Positions 16,608-26,174 of a DNA stretch of 64,000 nt are shown here, one piece after another. How positions within the stretch are numbered: position 1 is the stretch's first letter; each line of letters begins with the position of its first letter. The stretch spans positions 109,073-173,072 of the forward strand of contig NZ_JAMSKT010000005.1 in assembly GCF_023806125.1 (NCBI RefSeq), in the 5' to 3' direction. The notes under the pieces were generated by a model, which saw only the letters and a program-made list of their open reading frames with translations, made no database searches and was not told the DNA's origin. This DNA comes from Clostridium caldaquaticum. GTDB lineage: Bacteria; Bacillota; Clostridia; Clostridiales; Clostridiaceae. The position numbers and the translations under genes are program-made.

Positions 16608-18314
16608 TTATAACCTAGCTTCCCACAAATTACAGAATGGATCAACTGGACTTACACCTTTAAACTCTGATCTTCCAGTTATCTTGTTAAGTACAGCCTC
16701 TACAACAAATTCACTTGAAGAGTAAGCATTGATAAAGGTCTTAACCATGGGCACATCCAAAAGGTGATAAGGATTTGCAAAGGAAATAAATGCCGTAGGA
16801 AGTTCTTTAACAAACCAAGGAGCATTGGCAGCCATGGGCTGTACCCAGTTTATTCTTACAGTAGTCTGATTACTTGCAGTTTCTAAGTTAGCAATATATA
16901 ATGCTAAATCATATTTCTCCTTTAACTCTTTAGTACTTCCTGCAAATACTTCTCTGAAATTTAAATTTTTGTCATCATAAAGATAAACTTCAAACCCCTC
17001 TTTTTCTAATGCAGTTTTTATGTTTTGAGTTACCGCAACACCTTCTTTAAAGCCGCCTTCACTATCTCCAAGCACATACAGTCTTATTCTTTTATATTTT
17101 TCTGGTGTAATTGGAAGAAGGTTCTGAGTATCCTTAACTAAAGTAACAGACTTATCTGCACACTCTCTTGCCCACGCCTTGTGCTCTTCACAATTTAACA
17201 CAGCTAAAGCTTCTTCCCCTGGCACAATGTTTCCCTGTTCCTTCTTTCTATGAAGACCTAAAGAAGCTTTAAGAGCAAGTATACGGGTAACTGCCTCATC
17301 AACTCTTTCTAAAGTAAGTATTCCATTTTCTATACCCTTCATCATGAATTCAAAATCTTCTTCAGGGTTCTTGTTAAATAAAAACATATCGCAGCCTGAT
17401 GCTATTGCCTTTGGTACTGCTATTTCCCTTTTTTCTGCAACGGTGAAACCAATCATTGGTGTTGCATCAGTTACAATTAATCCATTAAAACCAAGCTTTT
17501 CTCTTAACAGTCCATTTAATAGCTCTGGTGCTAAAGTAGCCGGCTTTATGTCTTCATCTTTTATACCTGGAGCAAGTTTTTTTGAATATTCAGGAAGCAT
17601 AATATGTGCTGCCATAACTGTCTGAGCTCCGCTTTCTATTAATTCCTTGTAAACTTTCCCAAAAGTTTTGTCCCACTCTTCAACTGACAAAGTGTTAACA
17701 GAAGTCAAAAGATGCTGGTCTCTCTCATCTACACCATCACCTGGAAAATGTTTAATAGATACTGCTATACCATTTTCACTTATTCCTTTCATATATTCCT
17801 TAGCCATTCTTAAAACTCTTTCAGCATCGGAGCCATAGGTTCTAACATTAGTTATAGGATTTCTAAAGTTCATGTCAATATCTACAACAGGTGCAAAAGC
17901 CCAATTACATCCAACCGCACTGCCTTCTCTTCCTGCAACTACACCTAATTTATAAGCCATTTCCTCGTCATCTGTAGCAGCTACCTGCATCTGTTTTCCA
18001 AAGTAAGTACCATCAGCTGCAATTCCATTTCCACCAGCTTCAAGGTTTGCTGAAATAAGAAGAGGAATCCTGGAATTTTCCTGAATGAATCTGTGAATTT
18101 CCTGAATCTTCTTCCCTTCACCTGGTCTATACATAATTCCGCCTGGCTTAAAGTTTTCTAAGAAACCTTTCAACTCTTCTTTATTATCTGTTACACCTAC
18201 AGGACAAAATAATTGACCTACCTTTTCTTTTATATCCATTGAGCTAAGAGTTTCCTCTACCCATTTAATATCTTCATCTTTTAAATAAAATGGTTTTGCT
18301 TTTAAGTTAATCAT
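16608..18314 (-). CDS. Glycoside hydrolase family 3 (NagZ-like)
   Basis: Cytoplasmic GH3 enzyme of 568 residues; no signal peptide. It has the substrate-loop motif KHFPGDG (188-194), the Asp199-x-His201 pair used by NagZ-type enzymes as acid/base dyad, and the nucleophile region LIVTDATPM with Asp283. A C-terminal alpha/beta sandwich (about 380-565) follows, as in two-domain GH3. The Asp/His dyad favours a beta-N-acetylhexosaminidase-like mechanism, but the substrate could be another beta-glycoside. It is the last gene of a GH2-GH43-esterase-GH3 operon, 30 bases after the esterase gene. Confidence 0.85.
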   Translation of the reverse strand: MINLKAKPFYLKDEDIKWVEETLSSMDIKEKVGQLFCPVGVTDNKEELKGFLENFKPGGIMYRPGEGKKIQEIHRFIQENSRIPLLISANLEAGGNGIAADGTYFGKQMQVAATDDEEMAYKLGVVAGREGSAVGCNWAFAPVVDIDMNFRNPITNVRTYGSDAERVLRMAKEYMKGISENGIAVSIKHFPGDGVDERDQHLLTSVNTLSVEEWDKTFGKVYKELIESGAQTVMAAHIMLPEYSKKLAPGIKDEDIKPATLAPELLNGLLREKLGFNGLIVTDATPMIGFTVAEKREIAVPKAIASGCDMFLFNKNPEEDFEFMMKGIENGILTLERVDEAVTRILALKASLGLHRKKEQGNIVPGEEALAVLNCEEHKAWARECADKSVTLVKDTQNLLPITPEKYKRIRLYVLGDSEGGFKEGVAVTQNIKTALEKEGFEVYLYDDKNLNFREVFAGSTKELKEKYDLALYIANLETASNQTTVRINWVQPMAANAPWFVKELPTAFISFANPYHLLDVPMVKTFINAYSSSEFVVEAVLNKITGRSEFKGVSPVDPFCNLWEARL

Positions 18315-18344
18315 TTAATTTTCCTCCTGTTGAAGAAAGTTTCT

Positions 18345-19307
18345 TTAGTATTTCTCTTTATTTATCTGCTCCATAGCTTCCCAAGGCGCTATTTCTTCCA
18401 GAGGCAGAGCAAATCTCTTTTCAAGCCATGCTTCAGCCATAGAAACCCACTTTGAAGCATCTGGCAATACTTGTGTCTTTGCTTTAGCCGTGGCCTGAGT
18501 TGAAAGACTTAAACCATGAGCCCCTTCTTCAAAAACATGGACCTCAAAAGGAATTTTCTTGTCTGCAAGAGCATGAGCCATTCTTAAGGTATGCTGTACT
18601 GGAACTAAAGTATCCTCAGCTGTTGCCCACAAAAACATCGGTGGTGTATTTTCTGATACCTGTAGTGCAGGACTTATTTCTATAAGCTTTTCTTCATCCG
18701 GTTCTTCACATCCTACAAGGGCTACGTTAGCTGCAGCAAAAAGTCCTTTTTCCATAGGCCCCTTTGGAAAATCACGCATAAACACATAATCGCTCAAAGT
18801 GTAACTAAGAATTGCAGCTGCAGGCCTAAACAGTTCTGGCCTTTCATTAAAATATCCGCTTATTATAGGCTTATCCCAGTATACAGAATACATTGCACAA
18901 TTATGAGCACCTGCTGAAAATCCACAAATTGCTATTTTATCAACATCAATAAGCCACTTATCTGCATTCTCTCTTAGAATAAGAATAGCTTTTCCTATTT
19001 CTCTCATAGGTGTCGGATGCACACATTTTTCATTTACCTTAAGTTCTGCTCCAAGCTCAGGAAAACCCATCTTTCCTTCAAAATACGTAGAATACCTAAG
19101 CACAAAGGCATGATATCCCATGGAAGCAAATCTTAAAGCTACTGCCTCCCCTTCTCTGTCAGAACAGCCTAAGTATGCTCCTCCAGGACAAATAATAATT
19201 GCAGGTCTTTTCTTCCCATTTAATAATTCTGGTGAATCAGAAATCACATAGGTTGTTAAAGTTACATCTTCACGGTCTTCATAAAATTTAATTACTTCTG
19301 AAATCAT
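18345..19307 (-). CDS. Alpha/beta hydrolase, carbohydrate esterase-like
   Basis: Cytoplasmic esterase of 320 residues, of the acetyl-xylan-esterase-like or BD-FAE-like type. The HGGG-like oxyanion motif is ICPGGAYLGCSDREGE (39-54), the nucleophile is Ser131 in CGFSAGAH, and Asp232 (TAEDTLV) and His264 (GAHGLSL) complete the triad. It is a clear paralogue of the gene at 60505-61407. It sits between a GH43 and a GH3 gene, which suggests removal of acyl groups from imported oligosaccharides; that role is inferred. Confidence 0.87.
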   Translation of the reverse strand: MISEVIKFYEDREDVTLTTYVISDSPELLNGKKRPAIIICPGGAYLGCSDREGEAVALRFASMGYHAFVLRYSTYFEGKMGFPELGAELKVNEKCVHPTPMREIGKAILILRENADKWLIDVDKIAICGFSAGAHNCAMYSVYWDKPIISGYFNERPELFRPAAAILSYTLSDYVFMRDFPKGPMEKGLFAAANVALVGCEEPDEEKLIEISPALQVSENTPPMFLWATAEDTLVPVQHTLRMAHALADKKIPFEVHVFEEGAHGLSLSTQATAKAKTQVLPDASKWVSMAEAWLEKRFALPLEEIAPWEAMEQINKEKY

Positions 19308-19320
19308 TGTTTTTCCTCCC

Positions 19321-20199
19321 TTATATTAAAATTAATGTATCATCTATTTCTTTAACTTTCTTAAACTGCGGTCTTTCCTTATATAAATCGTTTGGGTAAT
19401 GAAGAACATACATAAGCTCATTTTCCTTATTTCTAAACAACATTCCATGACCACCGTTTTCTCCATAAAGTGGTGTCTCTACATGATGCCACTTCCCATC
19501 AATTTCTCCATTGTCTGAATAAGCTATTCCTACTGCATAGCCTTTTTCTCCCCAGCTTGACCAAAGCATTAAAAGTTTTCCTGATTCCGTTCTATATATA
19601 CATGGTCCGTCTACTAAATATACATTACCATCTAAATTAAAAGCCTTTTTTGCAAAAGGTATAGGCACAGTCCACGGCGCTTTTGAAGCTTCAAAGAGAA
19701 GCTTAGGCTCACTAATTGCAGCACTTAAATCCTTCGAAAGCTCAATAACACACATATTTCCATTTGGAACATCCTGAAAAGAATGCCCGAAAATCATATA
19801 GGGGGTTCCTTTTTTATCAAAGTAAAGAGTTCCATCAAGACACTTCCATTCCTTTAAAGTAACAAGACCTTCGCTGTGCACTTTAAAAGGACCTGTTGGA
19901 AAATCTGACCTAAGTATTTGTATGCCCATTCTATCCTTTGAACCAAAGGTAGTTACTAAATAAAAGGCTCCTTCATAGTAATAACATTCTGGCGCCCAGT
20001 AATTTCTATCCGCCCAAAAGTCTTCATCTTTATGAAATATTTCTATTGGACCTTCCCAATTCTCCAAATCCTCACTTACATAGCAGTCAAAACCATCCGC
20101 AAGTCCCCAGGTTGTTGCACTTCTTGTGCCGTAAAGATAATATTTTCCTTCATGGACTAAGATATATGGATCTCTAATATTTATTTCGCTTGTTTTCAT
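19321..20199 (-). CDS. Glycoside hydrolase family 43-like
   Basis: Five-bladed propeller enzyme of 292 residues, with no signal peptide. Asp10 (INIRDPYIL) is the expected general base and Asp122 (CLDGTLYFD) the pKa-modulating residue; the blade motif WAPECYYYEGAFYL is typical. At the place where many GH43 enzymes have a Glu-Gly-Pro acid motif, this protein reads VDGPCIY (Asp197), so the acid is substituted or lies elsewhere; some GH43 subgroups share this. The substrate is probably an alpha-L-arabinoside or beta-xyloside. It is 61 bases after GH2 and 13 before the esterase. Confidence 0.82.
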   Translation of the reverse strand: MKTSEINIRDPYILVHEGKYYLYGTRSATTWGLADGFDCYVSEDLENWEGPIEIFHKDEDFWADRNYWAPECYYYEGAFYLVTTFGSKDRMGIQILRSDFPTGPFKVHSEGLVTLKEWKCLDGTLYFDKKGTPYMIFGHSFQDVPNGNMCVIELSKDLSAAISEPKLLFEASKAPWTVPIPFAKKAFNLDGNVYLVDGPCIYRTESGKLLMLWSSWGEKGYAVGIAYSDNGEIDGKWHHVETPLYGENGGHGMLFRNKENELMYVLHYPNDLYKERPQFKKVKEIDDTLILI

Positions 20200-20260
20200 A
20201 GAAATTCCTCTCTAATCTATAATTATTTTTACTAATTTTTAACATAGCTCATCCCATATA

Positions 20261-22747
20261 TTACTTGATAGTTGTATTTAACTGAATTTTTGCTGCCTTC
20301 AAGCCTTCAGAAAAAGCTTCTACAGTAATGATACCTTCTTTCTCTGAAGCCTGAACTATAGCTATGCAGTATCCATTAAAGGCATTTCTAAAGTTTCTCT
20401 TATCAGAATCATGATCCATAGGATTTCCATTTCCTGTACCAATAAGACTTCCATTTCCTGAAACCTTAAACTCTACTTTATTTTGTGCATCAGGTACAAC
20501 AATTCCATGTTCATCAATAATAGCAGCCTTTACAACACTTATATCCTCACCGTCTGCATCTATCACAAAGCGATCAGGTAATAGCACTATACCAGCTGGT
20601 GACCCTGCTGTTTTTATTACATCTTCTGCAATAAAATTGCCATTATTATAAGCTTTTGCTGCAAGCTCTCCAGGTACATATTCCACATCAAAATCTACGT
20701 TATATCCCTCAACTCTTACTTTTCTTTCCAGTAACTTTCCATTTAAGAAAAGCTCTATCTCCTGGCAGTTTGTAATTGCTCTAACTGTTATTTTTTCCCC
20801 TTCTTTTCCTGGATGAGTCCAATGAGGAAGAAGGTGAACTACTGGTTTATGTTCAATCCACATAGCCTGATAAAGATAAAAATTATCTTTTGGAAGTCCG
20901 CAAAGATCAAAAATTCCGCTCTGACTCATTACAGCCGGCCAGAAGAAAGGGAATGGTTCGCCGCGATAATCAAAGCCAGTCCATACAAACATGCCTCCCA
21001 TTCTAGGATGTTCAAGATAGAACTCCCATGCTTTTTCCGGAGGACAGGAACCGCCGGCTCCCCCTGCTGTTTCAACAGGAGTAATACTCATTTGAGTAAT
21101 TTTTGCATTTATATTTGATATAGAACACTTTGAAGCATTGTCTTCATAACAGCCGCGAGTTGAAGCCTTCATAACATTTTCAGTACTTATAAACAGCTTT
21201 TCTGGGTTAGCTTTAAGAACAGGCAGCACATTTGACTGAGCTATTTCGCTTTCTATATAGTTTACCCCTACAACATCCAATACATCTTTGTGTTTATCTG
21301 AACTTGAACCGAATATATCAGCACTTGTAACAAGTCTTGAAGGATCAAGAGATTTAACTATATCTCTCATACGTTTATGCATACGTATAGATAAACTGCT
21401 TCCACCAATAAATTCTTCGTTACTTATGCTCCACATAAATACGCTTGGGTGATTTCTATCACGAAGTACCTGTGTTTTAAGTTCATTAATTCTTAACTCT
21501 GTTGCTTCTAAAAGCCTCCCCTCATTCATAACAAGCATTCCAAGTCTGTCGCAGGCATCAAGCAGCTCAGGAGCAGGCGGATTGTGAGCACAGCGATAAG
21601 CATTTGCTCCTGCTTCTTTAAGCTTTCGAATTTTGTATTCATGCAGTCCGTCAGGAAGAGCTACACCCACACCAGCAAAATCCTGATGAACTGACATTCC
21701 CTTTATAGGTGTATGCTTTCCATTTAAAAACAGACCTTCTGTTGTATATTCAATAGTTCTTATCCCAAATACAGTTTCATAATCATCCTTAACCTGATTT
21801 TCAGAAATTATTTGAGTTAAAGCTTTGTAAAGCTTTGGTGAATCTATATCCCAAAGCTTTGGACTACTCACAGTTATCTCCTGAATTATTTTGTTTTTCT
21901 GCATTCCTTCATTAAAGCTTTCTACAGTATCTTCTGCAACAATTTTTCCATCAGGACTTATTATTGAAGTCTTAAGAATATATTTCACTTCTTCAAAGTT
22001 TTCATTACTTACTACTGTTTCAATTTTAACTAGAGCCTTGTCCTTTTCTATTACTGGGGTCTGCACAAAGGTTCCCCATCTGTCAACATGAAGCTTATCA
22101 AGCTTTGTAAGCCAAACATTACGATAGATTCCACCTCCCTCATACCACCAGCCTTCATTACCGCTGGTTGTGTCAATTTTTACAAGAAGAACATTTTCTC
22201 CCTCATCTCCATATTTAAGCACATCAGTAACATCAAACTGAAAACTGTTATAACCGCTGAAATTTTCTCCAAGATAACAGCCATTGAGCCAGTAGTCAGA
22301 TATTCTTCCAACGCCGTCAAACTCAATAAAAATCTTCTTACCTTCATCCTCCTTTGGTATAGTAAAAGTTTTTCTATAATATCCTATTGTCTGAGGTAAA
22401 AATCCATACATAGCATTTTTAAAATCCATTACATATTCCTGGTCAAGCACAGCGTCATGAGGAAGCTTAACCTTCTCCCATCCCTCTTTTCCACTCTCTG
22501 GAGACGGCATAGCAAACCAATCCTTATAATTGTGTTCTGACTCCTCCTTTGGTCTATGCATTACTTTTAAAAGATGTTCAATAGCTGAACCTTTAAGAAA
22601 CAACTTTCCATTCTCATCTTTTGCACTATTTGTATATCCTCCGATAAGTGCAGACTTTTGATGATTTTTAGGAATTGGTCCTATTTCATTTCTTGTAAAA
22701 TACCAATTATCATTAAATTTCTCTCTTGATCTTACTTTTTTATTCAT
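20261..22747 (-). CDS. Glycoside hydrolase family 2 (beta-galactosidase/glucuronidase type)
   Basis: Cytoplasmic exo-glycosidase of 828 residues. An N-terminal jelly-roll (about 10-200), an Ig-like domain, a TIM barrel with acid/base Glu444 (MWSISNEE) and nucleophile Glu523 (FISTEN), and C-terminal Ig-like domains. The ATG at 22747 is preferred over a GTG at 22756, which lies inside the GGAGTG ribosome binding site. It is the first gene of the operon with GH43, esterase and GH3. Its promoter carries the GTCG direct repeats described at 22777-22840. The exact sugar specificity is not readable. Confidence 0.88.
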   Translation of the reverse strand: MNKKVRSREKFNDNWYFTRNEIGPIPKNHQKSALIGGYTNSAKDENGKLFLKGSAIEHLLKVMHRPKEESEHNYKDWFAMPSPESGKEGWEKVKLPHDAVLDQEYVMDFKNAMYGFLPQTIGYYRKTFTIPKEDEGKKIFIEFDGVGRISDYWLNGCYLGENFSGYNSFQFDVTDVLKYGDEGENVLLVKIDTTSGNEGWWYEGGGIYRNVWLTKLDKLHVDRWGTFVQTPVIEKDKALVKIETVVSNENFEEVKYILKTSIISPDGKIVAEDTVESFNEGMQKNKIIQEITVSSPKLWDIDSPKLYKALTQIISENQVKDDYETVFGIRTIEYTTEGLFLNGKHTPIKGMSVHQDFAGVGVALPDGLHEYKIRKLKEAGANAYRCAHNPPAPELLDACDRLGMLVMNEGRLLEATELRINELKTQVLRDRNHPSVFMWSISNEEFIGGSSLSIRMHKRMRDIVKSLDPSRLVTSADIFGSSSDKHKDVLDVVGVNYIESEIAQSNVLPVLKANPEKLFISTENVMKASTRGCYEDNASKCSISNINAKITQMSITPVETAGGAGGSCPPEKAWEFYLEHPRMGGMFVWTGFDYRGEPFPFFWPAVMSQSGIFDLCGLPKDNFYLYQAMWIEHKPVVHLLPHWTHPGKEGEKITVRAITNCQEIELFLNGKLLERKVRVEGYNVDFDVEYVPGELAAKAYNNGNFIAEDVIKTAGSPAGIVLLPDRFVIDADGEDISVVKAAIIDEHGIVVPDAQNKVEFKVSGNGSLIGTGNGNPMDHDSDKRNFRNAFNGYCIAIVQASEKEGIITVEAFSEGLKAAKIQLNTTIK

Positions 22748-22776
22748 AAATCTCACACTCCATTCAATTTAACTTT

Positions 22777-22840
22777 ATTATATGTTTCTGCAAATTTATG
22801 TTCTACTATTATTGCGACTTTTGAATAACGTGAATACGAC
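22777..22840 (-). promoter_or_regulatory. Promoter of the glycosidase operon with 22-base direct repeats
   Basis: Read on the minus strand: GTCG (22837-22840) and GTCG (22815-22818), each preceded by CAAAA(A), are repeated at a 22-base period. The -10 box TATAAT (22777-22782) begins exactly 32 bases after the proximal repeat; the -35 is weak (TAGAAC, 17-base spacer). Two half-sites on one face of the helix next to a weak -35 fit activation by a YesN/AraC-type regulator. The same arrangement recurs at 45632-45695. Confidence 0.6.
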
Positions 22841-22852
22841 TTTTTGAGAATA

Positions 22853-22900
22853 TTAAAACAAGGTAACAAGATGAAATTCTATCCTGTTACCTTGTTTATT
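22853..22900 (-). terminator. Terminator of the ubiD-tannase unit
   Basis: AACAAGGTAACA (22857-22868) pairs with TGTTACCTTGTT (22885-22896), a 12-bp perfect stem; the minus-strand tail is TTTTAATATT. It separates the tannase gene from the glycosidase operon. Confidence 0.8.
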
Positions 22901-22973
22901 ATTTGCTATAAATTAATTTACCCTCTTCTGTAAGATAAGTGTCTAATTATTTTTGATTTTCAGCAGCCTGTAT

Positions 22974-24413
22974 TTATGAAATACAGATTTTTTTTATCCA
23001 AGCAAAGAGCTCCTCTAAGTCATAGTCGCCGCCGTGTCCTTGTCCCCAAGGCATTTCCAAATTAACATCAAATCCATTATTTGCTAGTTTTGCAGCTAAA
23101 ATAACCGGAATAGCAAGAGAGGTATCTCTGTCAATAGCTCCATGACGGATTCTCCAATAACGGGCAGTGCTAGTTCCTTCTCTTCCAATATAATTCATTG
23201 GATTTAAAAGTTTTACAATAGAAGCATCTGCTAAAGAACCCTGAGCTGTGCTATGTTCCTTTGCAAATTGTGTAAAATGCTGAGCCTTGATATCTTTCGT
23301 ACCGAATAAATCATTCTCAGGAGTATCTAAATTTAAACCATCAAAAGCAGTTGCAGGCTTCATTCTCGTAGCATATTGTACATATTTATCAAAGTCAATA
23401 TCCTTTACTATTCCATCCTTTATTGTTATCCAATCAAATTCATACAAATCCGCATCGCTATCTAGAGCTTTTTGAGCTGATGCAATAACAAAGGACTTTA
23501 CATAATCCTTAAAGCTGCCGTTACCATTAGCATCTAATGTTAACTCTGTACCATCAGCCTTCTTAAGTCCAAGAGAGTTTAGATATGAAGGAAATAACCC
23601 CTTTAGCTTGTTCGATACTTTTATTTGTTCTTCTGTCATTGTATCTGAAACAAAAACACGTCTGATTTGCTCAGGCGGTGTTATACCTGGGATAAATTTT
23701 TCACCTGTTACAGTTTCTAATACTACTTTTGTATAATCATTTAAACCGTTATACATCCACTCATAAGCAATATCAGCATTATCTAAATTAGTTATGGGGC
23801 AATAGCAGGAGGCAGCAAAAATATCATCTCGCTCATAAGCAGCTCCAAGTTCTCTTAAATAAGGCTCATAATCCGCGTTATTACCTGTAACTCCAAGCAA
23901 TGAGGAAAGCGCTCCTCCTGCACTGGTACCATTTGATATAATCTTCTCAGTGTCTCCAGGTATAGCCTTACGGTTATATCGAAGATAACGTACTGCAGCC
24001 TTTAAATCTACAATGCAAGCAGGTGCTTTACCAGTATATACTCCCTTTTCATCCTGTGTAACGCGACCTCTTACGCCAGGTGCTGCAACCACATAACCCT
24101 TTAGTAGTGCCGCAAAAGCAGCATTTACACCTCCATGCCAAGGGTGTTTACCAGGTTTTTCTGGAGCTCCAGGCATATAGCCTCCTACTGTGTTTGGCAT
24201 AAAAATAGGAGCAGTGCTGGCAGTATAACTGCCAATAGTCTTTCCCTCATAGTAAGCCTCTGGAACGTAAATATTCATAATCTGATACTTAGTATCAACA
24301 GGATTCTCCACATACACATTATTTTCAAAGGCTCGATAAGTAATAGTCTGACTGTCTATTGTTAGAGTTTGCACAGTATAATTACTTGGATTAAATTCCA
24401 AACTGAATTTCAT
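22974..24413 (-). CDS. Tannase (tannin acyl hydrolase, bacterial subtype B / TanLp1-like)
   Basis: 479-residue alpha/beta hydrolase that matches Lactobacillus plantarum TanLp1 from end to end as I know that sequence: TAPIFMPNTVGGYMPG, RGYVVAAPGVRGR-like, NGTSAGGALSSLLGVTGN, CYCPITNLDNADIAYEW, YWRIRHGAIDRDTSLAIPVILA, and GDYDLEELFAWI. The triad is Ser164, an Asp in DRD (428/430) and His460. It cleaves galloyl esters (gallotannins, methyl gallate) to gallate. No signal peptide is seen, so it is cytoplasmic and needs imported substrate. It lies 64 bases after ubiD in the same operon and ends at a strong terminator. The gallate product is the expected substrate of the neighbouring decarboxylase. 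Confidence 0.93.
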   Translation of the reverse strand: MKFSLEFNPSNYTVQTLTIDSQTITYRAFENNVYVENPVDTKYQIMNIYVPEAYYEGKTIGSYTASTAPIFMPNTVGGYMPGAPEKPGKHPWHGGVNAAFAALLKGYVVAAPGVRGRVTQDEKGVYTGKAPACIVDLKAAVRYLRYNRKAIPGDTEKIISNGTSAGGALSSLLGVTGNNADYEPYLRELGAAYERDDIFAASCYCPITNLDNADIAYEWMYNGLNDYTKVVLETVTGEKFIPGITPPEQIRRVFVSDTMTEEQIKVSNKLKGLFPSYLNSLGLKKADGTELTLDANGNGSFKDYVKSFVIASAQKALDSDADLYEFDWITIKDGIVKDIDFDKYVQYATRMKPATAFDGLNLDTPENDLFGTKDIKAQHFTQFAKEHSTAQGSLADASIVKLLNPMNYIGREGTSTARYWRIRHGAIDRDTSLAIPVILAAKLANNGFDVNLEMPWGQGHGGDYDLEELFAWIKKICIS

Positions 24414-24477
24414 GTTTAATCTCCTTTCTTTATTAGTAAATTTATTTTTTCTAGTAAACCAACGTATTTATCCATAA

Positions 24478-25977
24478 CTATTTGTTATTAAATAATTCTG
24501 AAACAAACCTGCTTAGGTCTACATCCATAAACTTGGACCTTTCAAATTTATCCTTTAGATGATATGGCACTGTACAGTCAAAAATAGTCTTACAGGATAT
24601 CCCTTTATCTCTAATTGACGGACTATACTCCGGACTTTGTGAAGGATCTAAAGGATGACAGCGAACTCCTGGAATAAATACTGTATCAACATCTCCCTGA
24701 TAACGTGTATTAAGTGCCCACAACACATCATCGCTATCAAATATATCCACGTCTTCATCCACTAGTATTACATGCTTCAGCTCTGGAAAAGCTGCAAATG
24801 CTAAAATAGCAGCCTGTCTTTGACGTCCTTCATCGCTTGGCTGACTCTTTTTAAACTGCAGTACAGCCATATATTTTCCCCCGCCAGATGAGTGAGCATA
24901 AACATTTAAAAGTCTTCCCGGCATAGCTTTTTCAACCATCTGAAGAATACTTGCTTCAGTTGGGATTCCAGCCATACTAACATGTTCCTCACTAGGACCT
25001 ATTACTGTCTGCATTATTGGATTTCTGCGATGAGTTACAGCTTTTACTTTAATTACTGGTACCCTTTGATTAGCTTCACCTGTGTAGCCTGGAAACTCAG
25101 GCATGGCCTTCCCAGTATTTGTGTTCTTATCTTCTTTAACATATACTCCAGGAAGCAGTTCCCCTTCTATAACATACTCAGCATTGGCAATTGCTTTTTC
25201 GTTAATTGTAAGACATGGAGTAAGCTCAACAGGCTGCTTTCTAATTGCCCCTGCTATACTTAATTCGTTAAAACCAAGAGGTGTTGTTGGAGGTTCAAAA
25301 CAAGATGCAATTTCAATAGCAGGGTCAACACCTATACTAATAGAAATCGGTAATGGCTTGCCTAACTTTTCTGCCTTTTCACGGAACACACCCAGATGCC
25401 TTGCACCTGGTGTAAAAAACATTGAAATCTCATCCTTGCCCTGAAGACAAAGACGATGAATTGTAACATCCGATTCTCCAGTTTCTATATCTGAAGCATA
25501 GCACATACCCATAGTTATGTAAGGACCTGCATCTTCCTCTGTATTAGTTGGAGCAGGAACTAACTTTCTTACATCAAAACCTGGTTCATCTGCATAGTGA
25601 ACAACTTCCTGACATAAAGCTTTTTCCTTTGAAACTGTAACAGGCTGTATTGGATTTTTAACAGCCTCATTTAATAAAAATCCAAGGCGCTCTGGTTTTT
25701 CATCAAGAAGTAACCCTACTCTTTCACGGCTTGCTAATAGTCCAATAAGAACTCTTGCATCTTCATGACCCTTTACATTATTAAAAATCATAGCAGGTCC
25801 TTTACTTGTTGGTCTCATTACCGTTCCGCCTGCACCAATATGACGATATACTCCTGACAGTTCAGCCAGCGGTTCTACAGGCTCATCCGTTTCAATGAGC
25901 TGCCCTGGTATTGACTTTAAAAGCTCTATTGCAGAGCGTAAGTCTATTACTTTTATTTTTTTATTTTCCTTGTTCAT
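24478..25977 (-). CDS. lpdC: UbiD-family gallate decarboxylase, catalytic subunit (LpdC-like)
   Basis: 499-residue prenyl-FMN-dependent decarboxylase. It resembles L. plantarum LpdC throughout: ELSGVYRHIGAGGTVMRPT near the N-terminus, FNNVKGHEDARVL, AAPTNTEEDAGPYIT-like, SDVTIHRL, ITHRRNPIMQTVIGPSEEHVSMAGIPTEASI-like segment, and VILVDEDVDIFD. Expected reaction: gallate to pyrogallol plus CO2, probably also protocatechuate to catechol. The cofactor would come from the UbiX protein at 35438. Tannase follows in the same operon, which supports gallate as substrate. Its promoter carries the shared LysR operator. No pyrogallol-consuming enzyme is present in the window. Confidence 0.92.
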   Translation of the reverse strand: MNKENKKIKVIDLRSAIELLKSIPGQLIETDEPVEPLAELSGVYRHIGAGGTVMRPTSKGPAMIFNNVKGHEDARVLIGLLASRERVGLLLDEKPERLGFLLNEAVKNPIQPVTVSKEKALCQEVVHYADEPGFDVRKLVPAPTNTEEDAGPYITMGMCYASDIETGESDVTIHRLCLQGKDEISMFFTPGARHLGVFREKAEKLGKPLPISISIGVDPAIEIASCFEPPTTPLGFNELSIAGAIRKQPVELTPCLTINEKAIANAEYVIEGELLPGVYVKEDKNTNTGKAMPEFPGYTGEANQRVPVIKVKAVTHRRNPIMQTVIGPSEEHVSMAGIPTEASILQMVEKAMPGRLLNVYAHSSGGGKYMAVLQFKKSQPSDEGRQRQAAILAFAAFPELKHVILVDEDVDIFDSDDVLWALNTRYQGDVDTVFIPGVRCHPLDPSQSPEYSPSIRDKGISCKTIFDCTVPYHLKDKFERSKFMDVDLSRFVSELFNNK

Positions 25978-26017
25978 TAATTGCCTCCTGTGTTATTGAT
26001 AATAAACCTTTTATTAA

Positions 26018-26089
26018 ATTATAGTTTAGTATTATCATCTGGAACAATTCATAATAAGAAAGGATATATTCCTAATTAGAATATATCCT
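26018..26089 (-). promoter_or_regulatory. ubiD-tannase promoter with LysR-type operator (site A)
   Basis: On the minus strand: a perfect dyad with 11-base arms, AGGATATATTC (26061-26071) and GAATATATCCT (26079-26089), whose core (26069-26081) is T-N11-A. Exactly 21 bases further lies the -35 TTGTTC (26042-26047), then an 18-base spacer and the -10 TATAAT (26018-26023). The geometry is identical to sites B (33980-34055) and C (34975-35038). Confidence 0.75.
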
Positions 26090-26132
26090 CAGACTTTCAC
26101 ATTTTTAAAAATTGAAGATTTTTAACAGTCTG

Positions 26133-26155
26133 AAGCCCAATTTAACATAGGGCTT
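26133..26155 (-). promoter_or_regulatory. Hairpin after the ABC permease gene
   Basis: AAGCCC (26133-26138) pairs with GGGCTT (26150-26155) around 11 bases, directly past the permease stop, and a second AT-only hairpin (AAAAAT/ATTTTT, about 26107-26123) follows. Together they may end the transporter transcript before the ubiD promoter; the T-run is poor, so this is tentative. Confidence 0.45.
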
Positions 26156-26174
26156 ATTTAAATATATTCACAAT

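Noticed and set aside
24982..25444. Overlapping plus-strand frames opposite ubiD
   Set aside because: They are shadows of a strongly conserved coding sequence, with no ribosome binding site or recognisable family.
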